From Mycobacterium avium subsp. avium (GTDB lineage: Bacteria > Actinomycetota > Actinomycetes > Mycobacteriales > Mycobacteriaceae): a DNA stretch of 64,000 nt. Positions 24,107-33,350 of this stretch are shown here, one piece after another; the stretch's first letter is position 1, and each line of letters starts with the position of its first letter. The DNA is taken from positions 2,542,001 to 2,606,000 of the forward strand of contig NZ_CP046507.1 in the NCBI RefSeq assembly GCF_009741445.1, in the 5' to 3' direction. The notes beneath the pieces were generated by a model, which was not told the DNA's origin, did no database searches, and saw only the letters and a program-made list of their open reading frames with translations. The position numbers were made by a program, and so were the translations under genes.

Positions 24107-24873
24107 CCGGCATTCACCTGCGCGGCGACCGCGTCGACATGGTCGTAGACGTAGAAGTGCCCGCCCTCATACAGCGACACGGCGAAGGATCCGGCGGTGT
24201 GTCTTTCCCACTGACGCAGCACACCGGTCCCGATGCGGTGGTCGTCATGGCCACCCAACACGTGGATGTCGGCGCCGATGCGGACGTCGGGGCTCGGGTC
24301 GTAGCGGTTGAAGGCCTGGTAGTCGGCGCGCACCGCGGTGGTCAGTAGTTCCGAGAACTCTTCGTCGGCAAGCAGTTCCGGGTCGGTGCCGCCCAAATCG
24401 GCGATGTCCGCCAGCAGCCCGTCGTCGCTGGTCGGCAGTTCGGGCATGTCGGCGACGACGCACGGCGGCGGACCCGCCGATACCCAGAGTTTGCGGACGG
24501 CCGCACCGTGCGTCTCGGCGACGCGGGCGAATTCGAAGGCGACGACGGCACCCATGCTGTGGCCGAACAACGTCAGCGGTGCGACGCTGGGCCATGGTGC
24601 GGCCTGGAAGAGGCCGGCGGCCAGGTCGTGCACGCTTTCGTGTGCGGGCTCGCTGAGGCGGTCGGCCCGCTGTGGATACTGCACGACGTAGGTGTCGCCA
24701 CCGGCGGCCAGCGCCGCCGCCAGCACCCGATAGCTCGCGGCGGCCGCACCGGCATGCGGGAATACCACCGTGGCGCCCGCACGGCGGTCCGCCGACCCCT
24801 CGTTGCGGCCCCGGGTCAGCTTGATCCAGGACGGGAACGTGGAAGACACGGTGATCAGATTATTCAATGTCAT
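24103..24873 (-). CDS. mbtT: Type II thioesterase of the mycobactin cluster (MbtT-like)
   Basis: 256-residue alpha/beta-hydrolase thioesterase. It has the nucleophile elbow GHSMGAVVAFEFAR (Ser about residue 95), the GrsT-like start VVFPHAGAAAASYR, and the catalytic His in GGHFYVYDH near the C-terminus. It starts 8 bp after mbtB, whose own C-terminus lacks a thioesterase domain. It may therefore do the job of the MbtB thioesterase (release or transfer) or edit mis-primed carrier domains as type II enzymes do; sequence alone does not decide. The symbol follows common use for the free thioesterase of mycobacterial mbt clusters. Confidence 0.88.
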   Translation of the reverse strand: MTLNNLITVSSTFPSWIKLTRGRNEGSADRRAGATVVFPHAGAAAASYRVLAAALAAGGDTYVVQYPQRADRLSEPAHESVHDLAAGLFQAAPWPSVAPLTLFGHSMGAVVAFEFARVAETHGAAVRKLWVSAGPPPCVVADMPELPTSDDGLLADIADLGGTDPELLADEEFSELLTTAVRADYQAFNRYDPSPDVRIGADIHVLGGHDDHRIGTGVLRQWERHTAGSFAVSLYEGGHFYVYDHVDAVAAQVNAG

Positions 24874-24881
24874 TGCACCGT

Positions 24882-27800
24882 TTACGATTTCGCGGGTTGC
24901 TGAGAGGCCGCCAGAACCGATTCGGCGTCCATGCCGATAACCTCCAGATATAGCTCGGCGACCTGGTCAAGCCGGCCGGGGTCGCGCTCACCGGCCCCGA
25001 GGACCGCGGCCAGCGACGACACGGTCCGGTTGGCGAAGATGTCGGCGACCATGATGTCCGGCGCGTCCAGCCAGGCCCGAATTCGCGCCACCGCCTGTGT
25101 GGCCAGCACCGAGTCACCGCCGAGGGCGAAGAAGTCATCGTCGATACCGATGTTCTGCCGGCCGAGCAGGTCGCCCACGATCATGGCCAGCGCGGATTGA
25201 AGTGGCGTCGACGGCGCGCGGTGGCCCGGCCGCTGCGATTGCGAAACGGCGCCTTCCAATTCGCGCGCCACGGCGCGCCGGTCAAGCTTTCCGGCATCGG
25301 TGAAACCGATCCGCTCCACGACCGTGATGTGGCGCGGGATCATGTGTGCGGGAACGAGGTCGGCGAGAGACTGCCGGATTCCCTCGGCGGTCACGGTGGC
25401 GTCGTCCGCGCACACCTGCGCGGCCAGCACATCGGATTCCCCGGACACGGCGATCAACGCGGCCACCGCCGTGCGCACCCCCGGCACGCGCCGCAACGCG
25501 GTCTCGATCTCGCCGAGCTCGACGCGGTACCCGCTGATCTTGACGCGGTGGTCGGCGCGGCCGACGAATTCGAGGGTGCCGTCGGGCCAGTAGCGGACCA
25601 GATCGCCGGTGCGATACCAGATTCGGCCGTCGTGTTCGACGAAGCGTTCGGCGGTGAGATCGGGGCGTCCGCGGTAGCCGCGCGCGATGCCGCGGCCGGA
25701 CACCCAGTACTCGCCGGGCACCCAGTCGGGACAGTCGGCGCCGGTGTCGTCGACGACGCGGCAGGCGTTGTTGGGCAGCGGGACGCCGAAGGGCAGCGCC
25801 GTCCAGTCGTCGGGTATCGGCTCGGTCACCTCGAAAATGCTGTTGTGCACCGGGGTTTCGGTGGCTCCCCCGAGGCCGGCGAACCGGAGGTTGGGGGCTT
25901 CGGCCCGTAGCCGGCGCACCACCTCGGGGCGCACCCAGTCGCCTCCGGTGGGCACCACCCGCACCGAGGACAGCCGCCCGCGGCCGACCTCGACCAGCAT
26001 CTCGAGCCAGCCGGGCATGAAATGCAGCACGGTGACCTGGTGGGCGTCGATGAGCCGGGCCCAAGCGTCGGGATCACGTCGCTGGGCTTCGTCGACCACG
26101 ACGATGGAGCCGCCGGTGCGCAGGGTGACGAACACGTCCATGACCGAGATGTCGCCCTCGAGGGTCGACAGGGCCAGGCATCGATCCGCGGGGCCGATGT
26201 CGAAGTGGCGGCCGATGAATTCCACAGTGTTCATCGCTGCGTCGTGAGTGACCTCGACGCCTTTGGGTTCGCCGGTGGAGCCGGAGGTGAACAACACGTA
26301 GGCGAGCGCGGCGGGATCTACTCTCGCTGAAGTGATCTCGGTGCTCGCAGGCGCGCCGCCGAGGATGTCGGCGAGCACCACCTCGGGCACCGGCATGGAC
26401 AGGCGTTGTCCTCCGCACACCACGGCCAGGCTCACCCCGCCGGACTCGAGAATGCGCTCGGCGCGGTCGCGTGGCTGGTCGACGCCGATCGGCAGATAGA
26501 CGGCACCGACGGACAGGATGCCCAGCAGCGCGGGAATCTGCTCGGCGGTTTTGGGGCCCATCACCGCGATGGTGTCCCCGGCGGTGACGCCGGCCGCACG
26601 CAGCGCGGCCGCCACGGCCAGCGCCTGGTCGCGTAGCTGCGCGTAGCTGAGGTCACCGGAACTGGCGAAGACCGCCGGCGCATCGGGTCGCTGCTCGGCT
26701 TGCCGAAAGAACCCGTCGTGCAAGGCTTCTCCGCTCGGTTCGGCGGTGCGGCCGTTGGCCGCCTCGCGTACCGCGCGCTGAGCCTCGGGCAGCGCCGGGG
26801 GGCCCGGCGCCTCCCAGGCTTCGTCGGCGGAGGCCAGCCGGAGCAGCTCGTCGATGTGATGGGCGAACATCGCGTCGATGACGCCGGCGGGGAAGACGCC
26901 TTCGCGCACATCCCAATTCACCAGGACGCCGCCGTCGAATTCGGTGACTTGCGCGTCCAGCAGCACCTGCGGCCCCTGGGAGATGATCCATCCCGGTGTG
27001 CCGAATTGGCCGGTCACGTCGGAGCTGAACAGCTCGCCGAGTCCGAGCGCGCTGGTGAAGACGACGGGTGCGAGCACCTGGGTGCCGCGATGACGGCTGA
27101 GGTCACGAAGGAGCGACAAACCGGGATAGGCCGAATGGGCGGCGGCGGTGCGCATCGCGGCCTGCACCACCTGGGCCCGTGCCGATGCGGTGTTCGCGCG
27201 GGTGAGGTCGACGTCGAGCAGCAGCGAGGAGGTGAAGTCGCCGACCAAGAAGTCGACGTCCGGGTGCAGCGCCTGGCGCCCGAACAGCGGAACGTTCAGC
27301 AGGAAGCGCGAGGTGGTCGACCAGCGCGCCAGGGTGTTGGCGAACCCCGCGGCCAGCGCCATCGCCGGGGTGAACCCGCGGGCCTGGGCGCGCGCGAAGA
27401 GCGCATCGCGGGTGTGCGGGTCCAGCCAGTGCCAGCGCCGGGTGCTTTGGTTCTCGGCGCGGCCCGCGGTGGTCGGCAGGGCGGGCGGGTCTGGCAGCTC
27501 GGGAAGGCGCTGCGCCCACCAGGCGCGGTCCGCGTCGCGGGCCGGTTGCGGCCGCGCGTCCTCGGCCTCGATGGCCTGGCGGTACTGCCGGTAGGTGTAG
27601 TGCAGTTCGGGCAGGTCGCGTCCGAGGTAGAGCGCCGCCAGGTCGGCCATCAGGGTGCGATAGCTCATCGCGTCGGCGGCCTGCATGTCCAGGTCGACGT
27701 GCAGCCGCGACCGTTCGGCCGGCAGCAGCGTCACCGCGAGCTCGAACACCGCGCCGTCGAGCTGCTGGTGTGATTTGGCGGCACGGATTGCGGCGAGCCG

Positions 27801-28385
27801 CCGGTCGGCCTCGCCTTGGCTCCGCTCGCGCAGGTCCTCGACGTGGACCGGGAAGGGGCCGAACTCGTCGGCCGGGGCGATGCGCTGGGTGCCGTCGGGC
27901 AAGAACCGCACCCGCAGCATCGGGTGGCGCCGTGCCAGCGCGGTCGCCGCGGCGCGCAGGCGTTCCGGATCGATTCCTCCGCCGTCGAATTCGACGTAGA
28001 GGTGTCCCGCGACGCCGCCGAGCTGCTGGTTTTCCTGGCGGCCGACCCACATCGCGTGCTGCATCGGGGCCAGCGAAAAGGGCTCGTCCTCCCTGGACCG
28101 CGCAGCGTCCGCGGGTGCATCGGCGGGCTCGGCCGGCCGATCAGCGCTCGGCCTGCCGGCGTTGACCAGTTCCGCCCAGGCCTCGACCGTCGGCGTTTCG
28201 GCGAGCGTGGCGAAGTCGACGGCGATGCCCTGGCGGCGCCAGCGTCCGGCCAGGGTCATGATCCGGATCGAGTCCAGGCCCTGACCGATGAGGTTGCTAC
28301 CCGGCTGAACTGCATCGACGTCGACGCCGAGGAGTTCGGCCACCTCCGCCCGGATGTCCTCCGAGCGTGCCGGGGCGTGCACCAC
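24882..28385 (-). CDS. mbtB: MbtB, phenyloxazoline synthase NRPS (ArCP-Cy-A-PCP)
   Basis: Receives salicyl-AMP from MbtA on its aryl carrier domain and cyclises it with Ser/Thr into the hydroxyphenyl-oxazoline of mycobactin. It has 1167 residues: ArCP (GQGLDSIRIM, about 37), cyclisation domain (DMQAADAMS, the DxxxxDxxS core, about 238), A domain (FTSGSTGEPKG, about 702) and PCP (ALGGDSVLATQ, about 1090). Then it ends, about 250 residues shorter than M. tuberculosis MbtB (about 1414), which carries a thioesterase domain. The GTG at 28385 is preceded by GGGAGG, and the N-terminus matches other MbtB proteins. First gene of the operon, controlled from the mbtA-mbtB intergenic iron boxes. Confidence 0.94.
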   Translation of the reverse strand: MVHAPARSEDIRAEVAELLGVDVDAVQPGSNLIGQGLDSIRIMTLAGRWRRQGIAVDFATLAETPTVEAWAELVNAGRPSADRPAEPADAPADAARSREDEPFSLAPMQHAMWVGRQENQQLGGVAGHLYVEFDGGGIDPERLRAAATALARRHPMLRVRFLPDGTQRIAPADEFGPFPVHVEDLRERSQGEADRRLAAIRAAKSHQQLDGAVFELAVTLLPAERSRLHVDLDMQAADAMSYRTLMADLAALYLGRDLPELHYTYRQYRQAIEAEDARPQPARDADRAWWAQRLPELPDPPALPTTAGRAENQSTRRWHWLDPHTRDALFARAQARGFTPAMALAAGFANTLARWSTTSRFLLNVPLFGRQALHPDVDFLVGDFTSSLLLDVDLTRANTASARAQVVQAAMRTAAAHSAYPGLSLLRDLSRHRGTQVLAPVVFTSALGLGELFSSDVTGQFGTPGWIISQGPQVLLDAQVTEFDGGVLVNWDVREGVFPAGVIDAMFAHHIDELLRLASADEAWEAPGPPALPEAQRAVREAANGRTAEPSGEALHDGFFRQAEQRPDAPAVFASSGDLSYAQLRDQALAVAAALRAAGVTAGDTIAVMGPKTAEQIPALLGILSVGAVYLPIGVDQPRDRAERILESGGVSLAVVCGGQRLSMPVPEVVLADILGGAPASTEITSARVDPAALAYVLFTSGSTGEPKGVEVTHDAAMNTVEFIGRHFDIGPADRCLALSTLEGDISVMDVFVTLRTGGSIVVVDEAQRRDPDAWARLIDAHQVTVLHFMPGWLEMLVEVGRGRLSSVRVVPTGGDWVRPEVVRRLRAEAPNLRFAGLGGATETPVHNSIFEVTEPIPDDWTALPFGVPLPNNACRVVDDTGADCPDWVPGEYWVSGRGIARGYRGRPDLTAERFVEHDGRIWYRTGDLVRYWPDGTLEFVGRADHRVKISGYRVELGEIETALRRVPGVRTAVAALIAVSGESDVLAAQVCADDATVTAEGIRQSLADLVPAHMIPRHITVVERIGFTDAGKLDRRAVARELEGAVSQSQRPGHRAPSTPLQSALAMIVGDLLGRQNIGIDDDFFALGGDSVLATQAVARIRAWLDAPDIMVADIFANRTVSSLAAVLGAGERDPGRLDQVAELYLEVIGMDAESVLAASQQPAKS

Positions 28386-28399
28386 AGACCCTCCCTGAA

Positions 28400-28418
28400 T
28401 TAGCACAGGCTGCCCTAA
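28400..28418. promoter_or_regulatory. IdeR iron box 1 (mbtB-proximal)
   Basis: TTAGCACAGGCTGCCCTAA matches the mycobacterial IdeR/DtxR box TTAGGTTAGGCTAACCTAA at 14 of 19 positions. It lies 15 bp upstream of the mbtB GTG, in the divergent mbtA-mbtB promoter region, where M. tuberculosis also has iron boxes. Fe-loaded IdeR binding here would repress mbtB. Confidence 0.85.
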
Positions 28419-28421
28419 TTT

Positions 28422-28440
28422 TTTGGTTACCCTATCCTTA
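28422..28440. promoter_or_regulatory. IdeR iron box 2 (mbtA-proximal)
   Basis: TTTGGTTACCCTATCCTTA; its reverse complement matches the 19-bp IdeR consensus at about 14 positions. It starts 22 bp after box 1, so the two sites lie on nearly the same face of the DNA. It lies 40 bp upstream of the mbtA start. Confidence 0.78.
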
Positions 28441-28480
28441 CTCGGTGCATCCCCGCTACTAAGCCCCCGTCTAAGGAGCC

Positions 28481-30118
28481 ATGACCCCGAACACAACGCC
28501 GCCGGCCGGAGTCCTCGACGGGTTCGTGCCCTTCCCCGCTGATCGCGCCGCCGCCTATCGGGCGGCCGGTTATTGGGCGGGACGGACGCTGGACACGATC
28601 CTGACCGACGCGGCCCGGCAGTGGCCCGATCGAACCGCGGTGCGCGACGCCGTGGGCGGTACCGGCTTCAGTTATGCGGACCTCGACGACCAGGCTAACC
28701 GCGCCTCCGGCGGGCTGCGGGCACTGGGTATCGCGCCGGGCGACCGGGTGCTGCTGCAGTTGCCGAACAGCTGCCAGTTCGCGGTGGCCTTGTTCGGGTT
28801 GCTGCGGGCGGGGGCGGTCCCGGTGATGTGCCTGCCGGGACACCGGGCCGCCGAGCTCGGGCATTTCGCCGCGGTCAGCGCGGCCACCGGTCTGTTGATC
28901 GCCGATACCGCGGCGGGTTTCGACTATCGCACGATGGCGCTCGGCCTCATCGAGGAAAACCCAACGCTGCGGCACGTCATCGTCGACGGCGACCCGGGGC
29001 CGTTCACCTCGTGGGCGCAGTTGTGCGAGCGGGCGCCCGGCCCGCCGTCCTCGGCCGACCCGGGATCGCCTGCGCTGCTTCTGGTTTCCGGCGGGACCAC
29101 GGGCACACCCAAGCTCATCCCCCGCACCCACGACGATTACGTGTTCAACGCGACGGCCAGCGCCGAACTCTGCCGGCTCACCTGCGATGACGTCTATCTG
29201 GCGGTGCTGTCGGCCGGACACAATTTTCCCCTCGCCTGTCCCGGCCTGCTCGGCGCGATGACGGTGGGCGCCACCACCGTCTTCGGCACCGATCCCAGCC
29301 CCGAGGCGGCCTTCGCCGCCATCGACCGCCATGGCGTCACGGTCACCGCCCTGGTGCCGGCCCTGGCCAAACTGTGGGCGCAGGCCTGCGAGTGGGAACC
29401 GGTGACTCCAAAAACCTTGCGGCTCTTACAAGTCGGTGGCGCCAAGCTGGAGCCCGAGGACGCCCGCCTGGTGCGCACCGCCTTGACGCCGGGCCTGCAG
29501 CAGGTGTTCGGGATGGCCGAGGGGCTGCTGAACTACACGCGCCCCGACGATCCGCCCGAACTCACCGAGCACACGCAGGGCCGGCCGTTGTCCGCCGCCG
29601 ACGAACTGCGCGTCGTCAACGCGGCCGGCGAGCCCGTGCCCCCCGGCGAGGAAGGCGAATTGCTGGTCCGCGGACCCTACACGTTCAACGGCTACTTTCG
29701 CGCCGAGCGCGACAACGAGCGCTGCTTTGACGCGCAAGGCTTCTTCCGCAGCGGTGATCTGGTCCGGATCACCGACGACGGCTACGTCGTGGTCACCGGC
29801 CGCGTCAAAGACGTCATCTGCCGCGGCGGCGAAACCATCTCCGCGGCGGACCTCGAGGAGCAGATGCACAGCCACCCGGCGATCTTCTCGGCGGCCGCGG
29901 TGGCGCTCCCCGACCCTTATCTGGGCGAGAAGATCTGTGCAGCAGTCGTTTTCAACGGACCTGAGCTATCGCTCGCGGAGCTTAACGGCTACCTCGACGG
30001 GCGTGGCGTGGCCGCGCACGCGCGTCCCGACGTCTTGGTTCCGATGACCACGCTGCCCACCACGCCGATCGGCAAGATCGACAAAAAGGCGATCGCCGGC
30101 CAGATTTCGGCGCGCTAG
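28481..30118 (+). CDS. mbtA: MbtA, salicyl-AMP ligase
   Basis: Stand-alone aryl adenylating enzyme that activates salicylate as salicyl-AMP and loads it on the MbtB aryl carrier domain. The 545-residue protein carries the ATP loop SGGTTGTPKLIPRTHDD (about 207), the hinge region GYVVVTGRVKDVICRGGETI (about 435) and the C-terminal catalytic Lys region TTPIGKIDKKAI. AAGGAG precedes the ATG. It is full length, unlike the truncated mbtA reported for M. avium subsp. paratuberculosis, which argues against that subspecies. Divergent from mbtB and probably iron-repressed. Confidence 0.95.
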   Translation: MTPNTTPPAGVLDGFVPFPADRAAAYRAAGYWAGRTLDTILTDAARQWPDRTAVRDAVGGTGFSYADLDDQANRASGGLRALGIAPGDRVLLQLPNSCQFAVALFGLLRAGAVPVMCLPGHRAAELGHFAAVSAATGLLIADTAAGFDYRTMALGLIEENPTLRHVIVDGDPGPFTSWAQLCERAPGPPSSADPGSPALLLVSGGTTGTPKLIPRTHDDYVFNATASAELCRLTCDDVYLAVLSAGHNFPLACPGLLGAMTVGATTVFGTDPSPEAAFAAIDRHGVTVTALVPALAKLWAQACEWEPVTPKTLRLLQVGGAKLEPEDARLVRTALTPGLQQVFGMAEGLLNYTRPDDPPELTEHTQGRPLSAADELRVVNAAGEPVPPGEEGELLVRGPYTFNGYFRAERDNERCFDAQGFFRSGDLVRITDDGYVVVTGRVKDVICRGGETISAADLEEQMHSHPAIFSAAAVALPDPYLGEKICAAVVFNGPELSLAELNGYLDGRGVAAHARPDVLVPMTTLPTTPIGKIDKKAIAGQISAR

Positions 30119-30139
30119 CACCACGCCGTGCGCGTGCTA
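30116..30139 (+). terminator. Possible hairpin terminator after mbtA
   Basis: TAGCAC (starting at the mbtA stop codon) pairs with GTGCTA, with CACG/CGTG inside. No T-run. It lies between the convergent mbtA and DAHP synthase genes. Confidence 0.35.
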
Positions 30140-30257
30140 CCCGCGATCACTGGTTGGTTTGCAAGGGCGCTGGGTTCACCGAGTGTATGGACGAAAAATG
30201 AACCAAATCCGTACCTAGGCCCCACACTCGGCGCGGCCCCGTCCGCCTCAGGGCCAC

Positions 30258-31325
30258 CTACCCGCGATCACCCATCGCCGCGTAAAGCTTCGCCAGCAAT
30301 TCCGCCGTGGTCGCGAAGTCCATGCAGGCGTCGGTGACGGATTGGCCGTATGTCAGTTCGCCGCTGAGCGATTGGGCGCCGGCCACCAAAAAGCTCTCCA
30401 GCATCAGGCCGGCGATGCCGCGCTCGCCCGCCGCGATGCGCGCGCTCACCTCGGCGGCGACCTCGGCCTGTCGCACGTGGTCTTTGGCGGCGTTGGCGTG
30501 TGAGCAGTCGATCATGACCAGCTCGGACAGCCCGACCTTGCGCAGCCGATCGATGGCCGTGACCACCGAAGCCGCATCGTAATTCGGGCCGGCGGTACCG
30601 CCCCGCAGGATCACGTGGCAGTCGGGATTGCCCATGGTCTCGACGACGGCCGCGCGGCCCACGTCGTCGGTCCCGAAGAAATGGTGGGGCGCCGCCGCAG
30701 CTTTGACGCCGTCGATGGCGACTTGGATGTTGCCATCGGTGCCGTTCTTGAATCCGATCGGCATCGACAGCCCCGATGCCAACTGGCGGTGCACCTGCGA
30801 CTCGGTGGTTCGCGCGCCGATGGCGCCCCAGGCGACGGCGTCGGCGATGTACTGCGGGCTGGTGGGCTCCAAGAATTCGCAGCCCACCGGGAGGCCGACG
30901 TCGATGATGTCGAGCAGCAACCCTCGTGCGGTGCGGATCCCACGTTCCACGTCGAAGCTGCCGTCCATGGCGGGGTCGTTGATGAGCCCCTTCCACCCGA
31001 CGGTGGTGCGCGGCTTTTCGAAGTAGACCCGCATCACGATCTTCAGCCGTTCGGCGTACCGGGTCGCAAGCGGGGCGAGCCTGTGTGCGTAGTCGAGCGC
31101 GGCGGCCGGATCGTGCACCGAGCACGGGCCGACTACGAGTAGCAGGCGGTCGTCGTGGCCGGCCAGGATTGCCGACACCTCGTCGCGGTCGCGCTGGACG
31201 GCCTCGGCGCGCGCGGGTGTCAGTGGCAGTTCGGCGCGAATCGCGGCCGGAGCCGAGAGTTCTCGGAACGAGACGATCCGATGGTCGGACGTGTCGACAG
31301 CTGTGGTGACGTCGGTGAGGGACAT
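30258..31325 (-). CDS. Type I DAHP synthase (shikimate pathway, AroF/G/H class)
   Basis: 3-Deoxy-7-phosphoheptulonate synthase: condenses phosphoenolpyruvate with erythrose 4-phosphate, the first step towards chorismate and so salicylate and aromatic amino acids. It is 355 residues, like the E. coli enzymes. Family motifs: LLLVVGPCSVHDP (about 65), MRVYFEKPRTTVGWKG (about 98), GFKNGTDG (about 190), MIDCSHANA (about 268). It is the class I enzyme, distinct from the class II AroG (Rv2178c) of M. tuberculosis. ATG 31325 begins MSLTDVTTAVD; the in-frame start 12 codons earlier is less likely. Its place next to mbtA suggests precursor supply for mycobactin, but no iron box lies upstream. Confidence 0.93.
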   Translation of the reverse strand: MSLTDVTTAVDTSDHRIVSFRELSAPAAIRAELPLTPARAEAVQRDRDEVSAILAGHDDRLLLVVGPCSVHDPAAALDYAHRLAPLATRYAERLKIVMRVYFEKPRTTVGWKGLINDPAMDGSFDVERGIRTARGLLLDIIDVGLPVGCEFLEPTSPQYIADAVAWGAIGARTTESQVHRQLASGLSMPIGFKNGTDGNIQVAIDGVKAAAAPHHFFGTDDVGRAAVVETMGNPDCHVILRGGTAGPNYDAASVVTAIDRLRKVGLSELVMIDCSHANAAKDHVRQAEVAAEVSARIAAGERGIAGLMLESFLVAGAQSLSGELTYGQSVTDACMDFATTAELLAKLYAAMGDRG

Positions 31326-31632
31326 GGTGGGTGTGTCTTTCTGTGTTGGCTGCCAGGGCACGCCCGCTGGTTCCCGATGCCCTGAAAAGCGAAAAGCAGC
31401 GACCGTGTGGTCACTGCTGGGCTCCGGGTCTCAGTCGTGCGGGTGCGTCAACCAGACGCCTCATCGCCGGCTCCGCCCGGAGCCTCGATAAAGCGCCAAT
31501 ACGCGCGCACGCCGATGTTCACGTCGGCGAACATACCACGTGGGGCTCGACCACTTGACAGCCCGTTACGGCGTCCGAGGGCCACAGACAGGCGTGAAGC
31601 CATGTGCGACCGCAAAGCCGTTGCCACCGAGC

Positions 31633-32492
31633 CTAATCCAGATCGAGTGCGGCGATCTGGTCGAGAAAAGCCCGTGCGGGCGCCGACGCACTCGCGGACA
31701 CCGCGATGCCCAGACGCCGTTCGGTCAGGGGCAACAGCGGCCGCACTACGACACCGGGCAGCTCGGGGAGGCCGGCGCTGGGCAGGATGCTCACGCCCAG
31801 CCCGGCTCGCACGATTTCGAGCGTCGCCCCGATCTCGCGGGCTTCGAAGGCCAGGTCGAATTCGATGCCCTGCCGCCGCGCGATCGGCATGAACACATCG
31901 GCGCAGCCGCCGGTGCCGCGAACAAAAGGCTCCTTGGCCAGGTCGGCGTAGGTGACGATGTCCTTGGACGCCAGCCGGCTGTCGGCCGGCACCACCGCGA
32001 CCATTTCTTGCACGCCGAGTACCGCCGCGTCGAGGCCCTTGCTCGGCAAGCTGACCACACCGGCTTCGGCGGCGCCTTGGTCGAGCCAGTCCAAGATTTC
32101 TTCCTTGCTCCCCTCCAGCAGCCGAATGGTGACGGCCGGATGCCGCCGGGCGAAGGTCCTTAGTTGCGGCGCGATGAGCGTGGCGGTCGCTGTCGGCAGA
32201 CTGGCCAGACTCAGCGTCCCGGTGATGTCGCCCGCCAGTCCGGCGACTTCGGTGCGCATCAACGTCAACTGCCGCACCGCTTCCCGCGCATGCGTCAGCG
32301 CAACGGCTCCGGCTTCGGTCAACGCGAGGCCATCCCGGCGGCGCATGAACAGCGGCAACCCCAATTCTTTTCGAGGGTGGCGACCGTGCGGCTGACGGCC
32401 GGCTGCGAGAGCCCCAGCCGCCGGCTCGCCGCCGTGAAGCCGCCCTGGTCGACCACCGCAATAAACGTCTTGAGCTGTGACAACGTCGTCAT
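31633..32492 (-). pseudogene. LysR-family transcriptional regulator, frameshifted
   Basis: The N-terminal winged helix (MTTLSQLKTFIAVVDQGGFT, then SRRLGLSQPAVSRTVATLEK) is read from ATG 32492. The rest (ELGLPLFMRRRDGLALTEAG, effector domain to 31633) is in another frame. The break is in GAAAAGAATTGG at about 32365-32375 (minus strand): one missing G would give EKELGLPLF, and the full frame would then encode a normal 286-residue LysR protein. It is a real inactivation or a single-base sequence error. It is divergent from the SDR-cupin pair, the usual position of a LysR activator relative to its targets. Confidence 0.85.
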
Positions 32493-32524
32493 CCGTCCTC
32501 CATAAGGCCAAAGTCATCAGCCAT

Positions 32525-32545
32525 ATCAACAACGTTATGTCTGAT
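32525..32545. promoter_or_regulatory. Possible LysR operator
   Basis: An ATCA-N13-TGAT dyad with an AACGTT core lies in the 106-bp gap between the divergent lysR and SDR genes, the expected place for a LysR binding site. Weak symmetry only. Confidence 0.3.
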
Positions 32546-32598
32546 TGGCTTTCCAAAACGTTTAAGTAATCATCGGAATACGTGCCAAGGAGGACACC

Positions 32599-33309
32599 AT
32601 GACCGCAAAGCGAGTGCTGATCACCGGGGCGTCGAAGGGAATCGGCCGGGCCGTCGCCGACCGTCTCGCGGTGTCGGGCGACATGCCGGTTGGCCTCGCG
32701 CGCGCCAGGCCGGATGACTTCCCGGGTGAGTTCTACGCGGTCGACCTCACCGACCGCGCCGCCACCGACGCGGTACTCGAGCGAGCCCTGCGGGATGGGC
32801 GCGTCGACGCCGTGGTCAACAACGTCGGCGTCGCGCGGTTCGGCCGGATCGGTTCGATCGAGTTGGATGACCTGTTCACCACCTACGACCTGAACGTGCG
32901 CACCGCGGTGCAGGTCGTGCAAGCGGTGCTGCCCGGGATGCTGTCGGCCGGGTGGGGCCGCATCGTCAACGTCACGAGCATGACGACACTGGGCACCGCG
33001 GAGCGCACGCCCTACGCCGCCACCAAAGGGGCGCTGGAAGCGTGCACGCGGATCTGGGCGGGAGAGCTCGCGCAGTCCGGCATCACGGTCAACGCGGTGG
33101 CGCCCGGGCCGATCGAAACCGAGATGTACCGCGAGCTCAGTCCGGCCGGATCCGAGCGCGAAGCGCGTCTCCTGCAAACCATTCCGCTGCGCCGGCTTGG
33201 CGCACCGCGCGAGATCGCGCACGCCATCTGCGCGTTGCTGGACGAGGACGCCGGCTATATCACCGGTCAGATCATTCGCGCCGATGGCGGCGGCAGCATT
33301 GCCGCGTGA
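32599..33309 (+). CDS. Short-chain dehydrogenase/reductase
   Basis: 236-residue classical SDR (FabG-like), probably an NAD(P)-dependent ketoreductase or dehydrogenase of unknown substrate. It has the cofactor motif TGASKGIG (about 10), NNVGVA (NNAG-type, about 74) and the catalytic Ser with Tyr-x3-Lys (VTSMTTLG, then PYAATKGA, about 130-147). ATG 32599 has AGGAGG 5 bp upstream. It forms a pair with the cupin gene 41 bp downstream, divergent from the LysR gene. Confidence 0.92.
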   Translation: MTAKRVLITGASKGIGRAVADRLAVSGDMPVGLARARPDDFPGEFYAVDLTDRAATDAVLERALRDGRVDAVVNNVGVARFGRIGSIELDDLFTTYDLNVRTAVQVVQAVLPGMLSAGWGRIVNVTSMTTLGTAERTPYAATKGALEACTRIWAGELAQSGITVNAVAPGPIETEMYRELSPAGSEREARLLQTIPLRRLGAPREIAHAICALLDEDAGYITGQIIRADGGGSIAA

Positions 33310-33350
33310 CGATGCCGGGCACCAAGGCTTTCGCTGCGAAGGAGAATCCC

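Noticed and set aside
31340..31420. Possible leader peptide/attenuator in front of the DAHP synthase (short frame with SLLFAFQG)
   Set aside because: Only two Phe codons, no Trp or Tyr cluster, and no clear pair of alternative hairpins.
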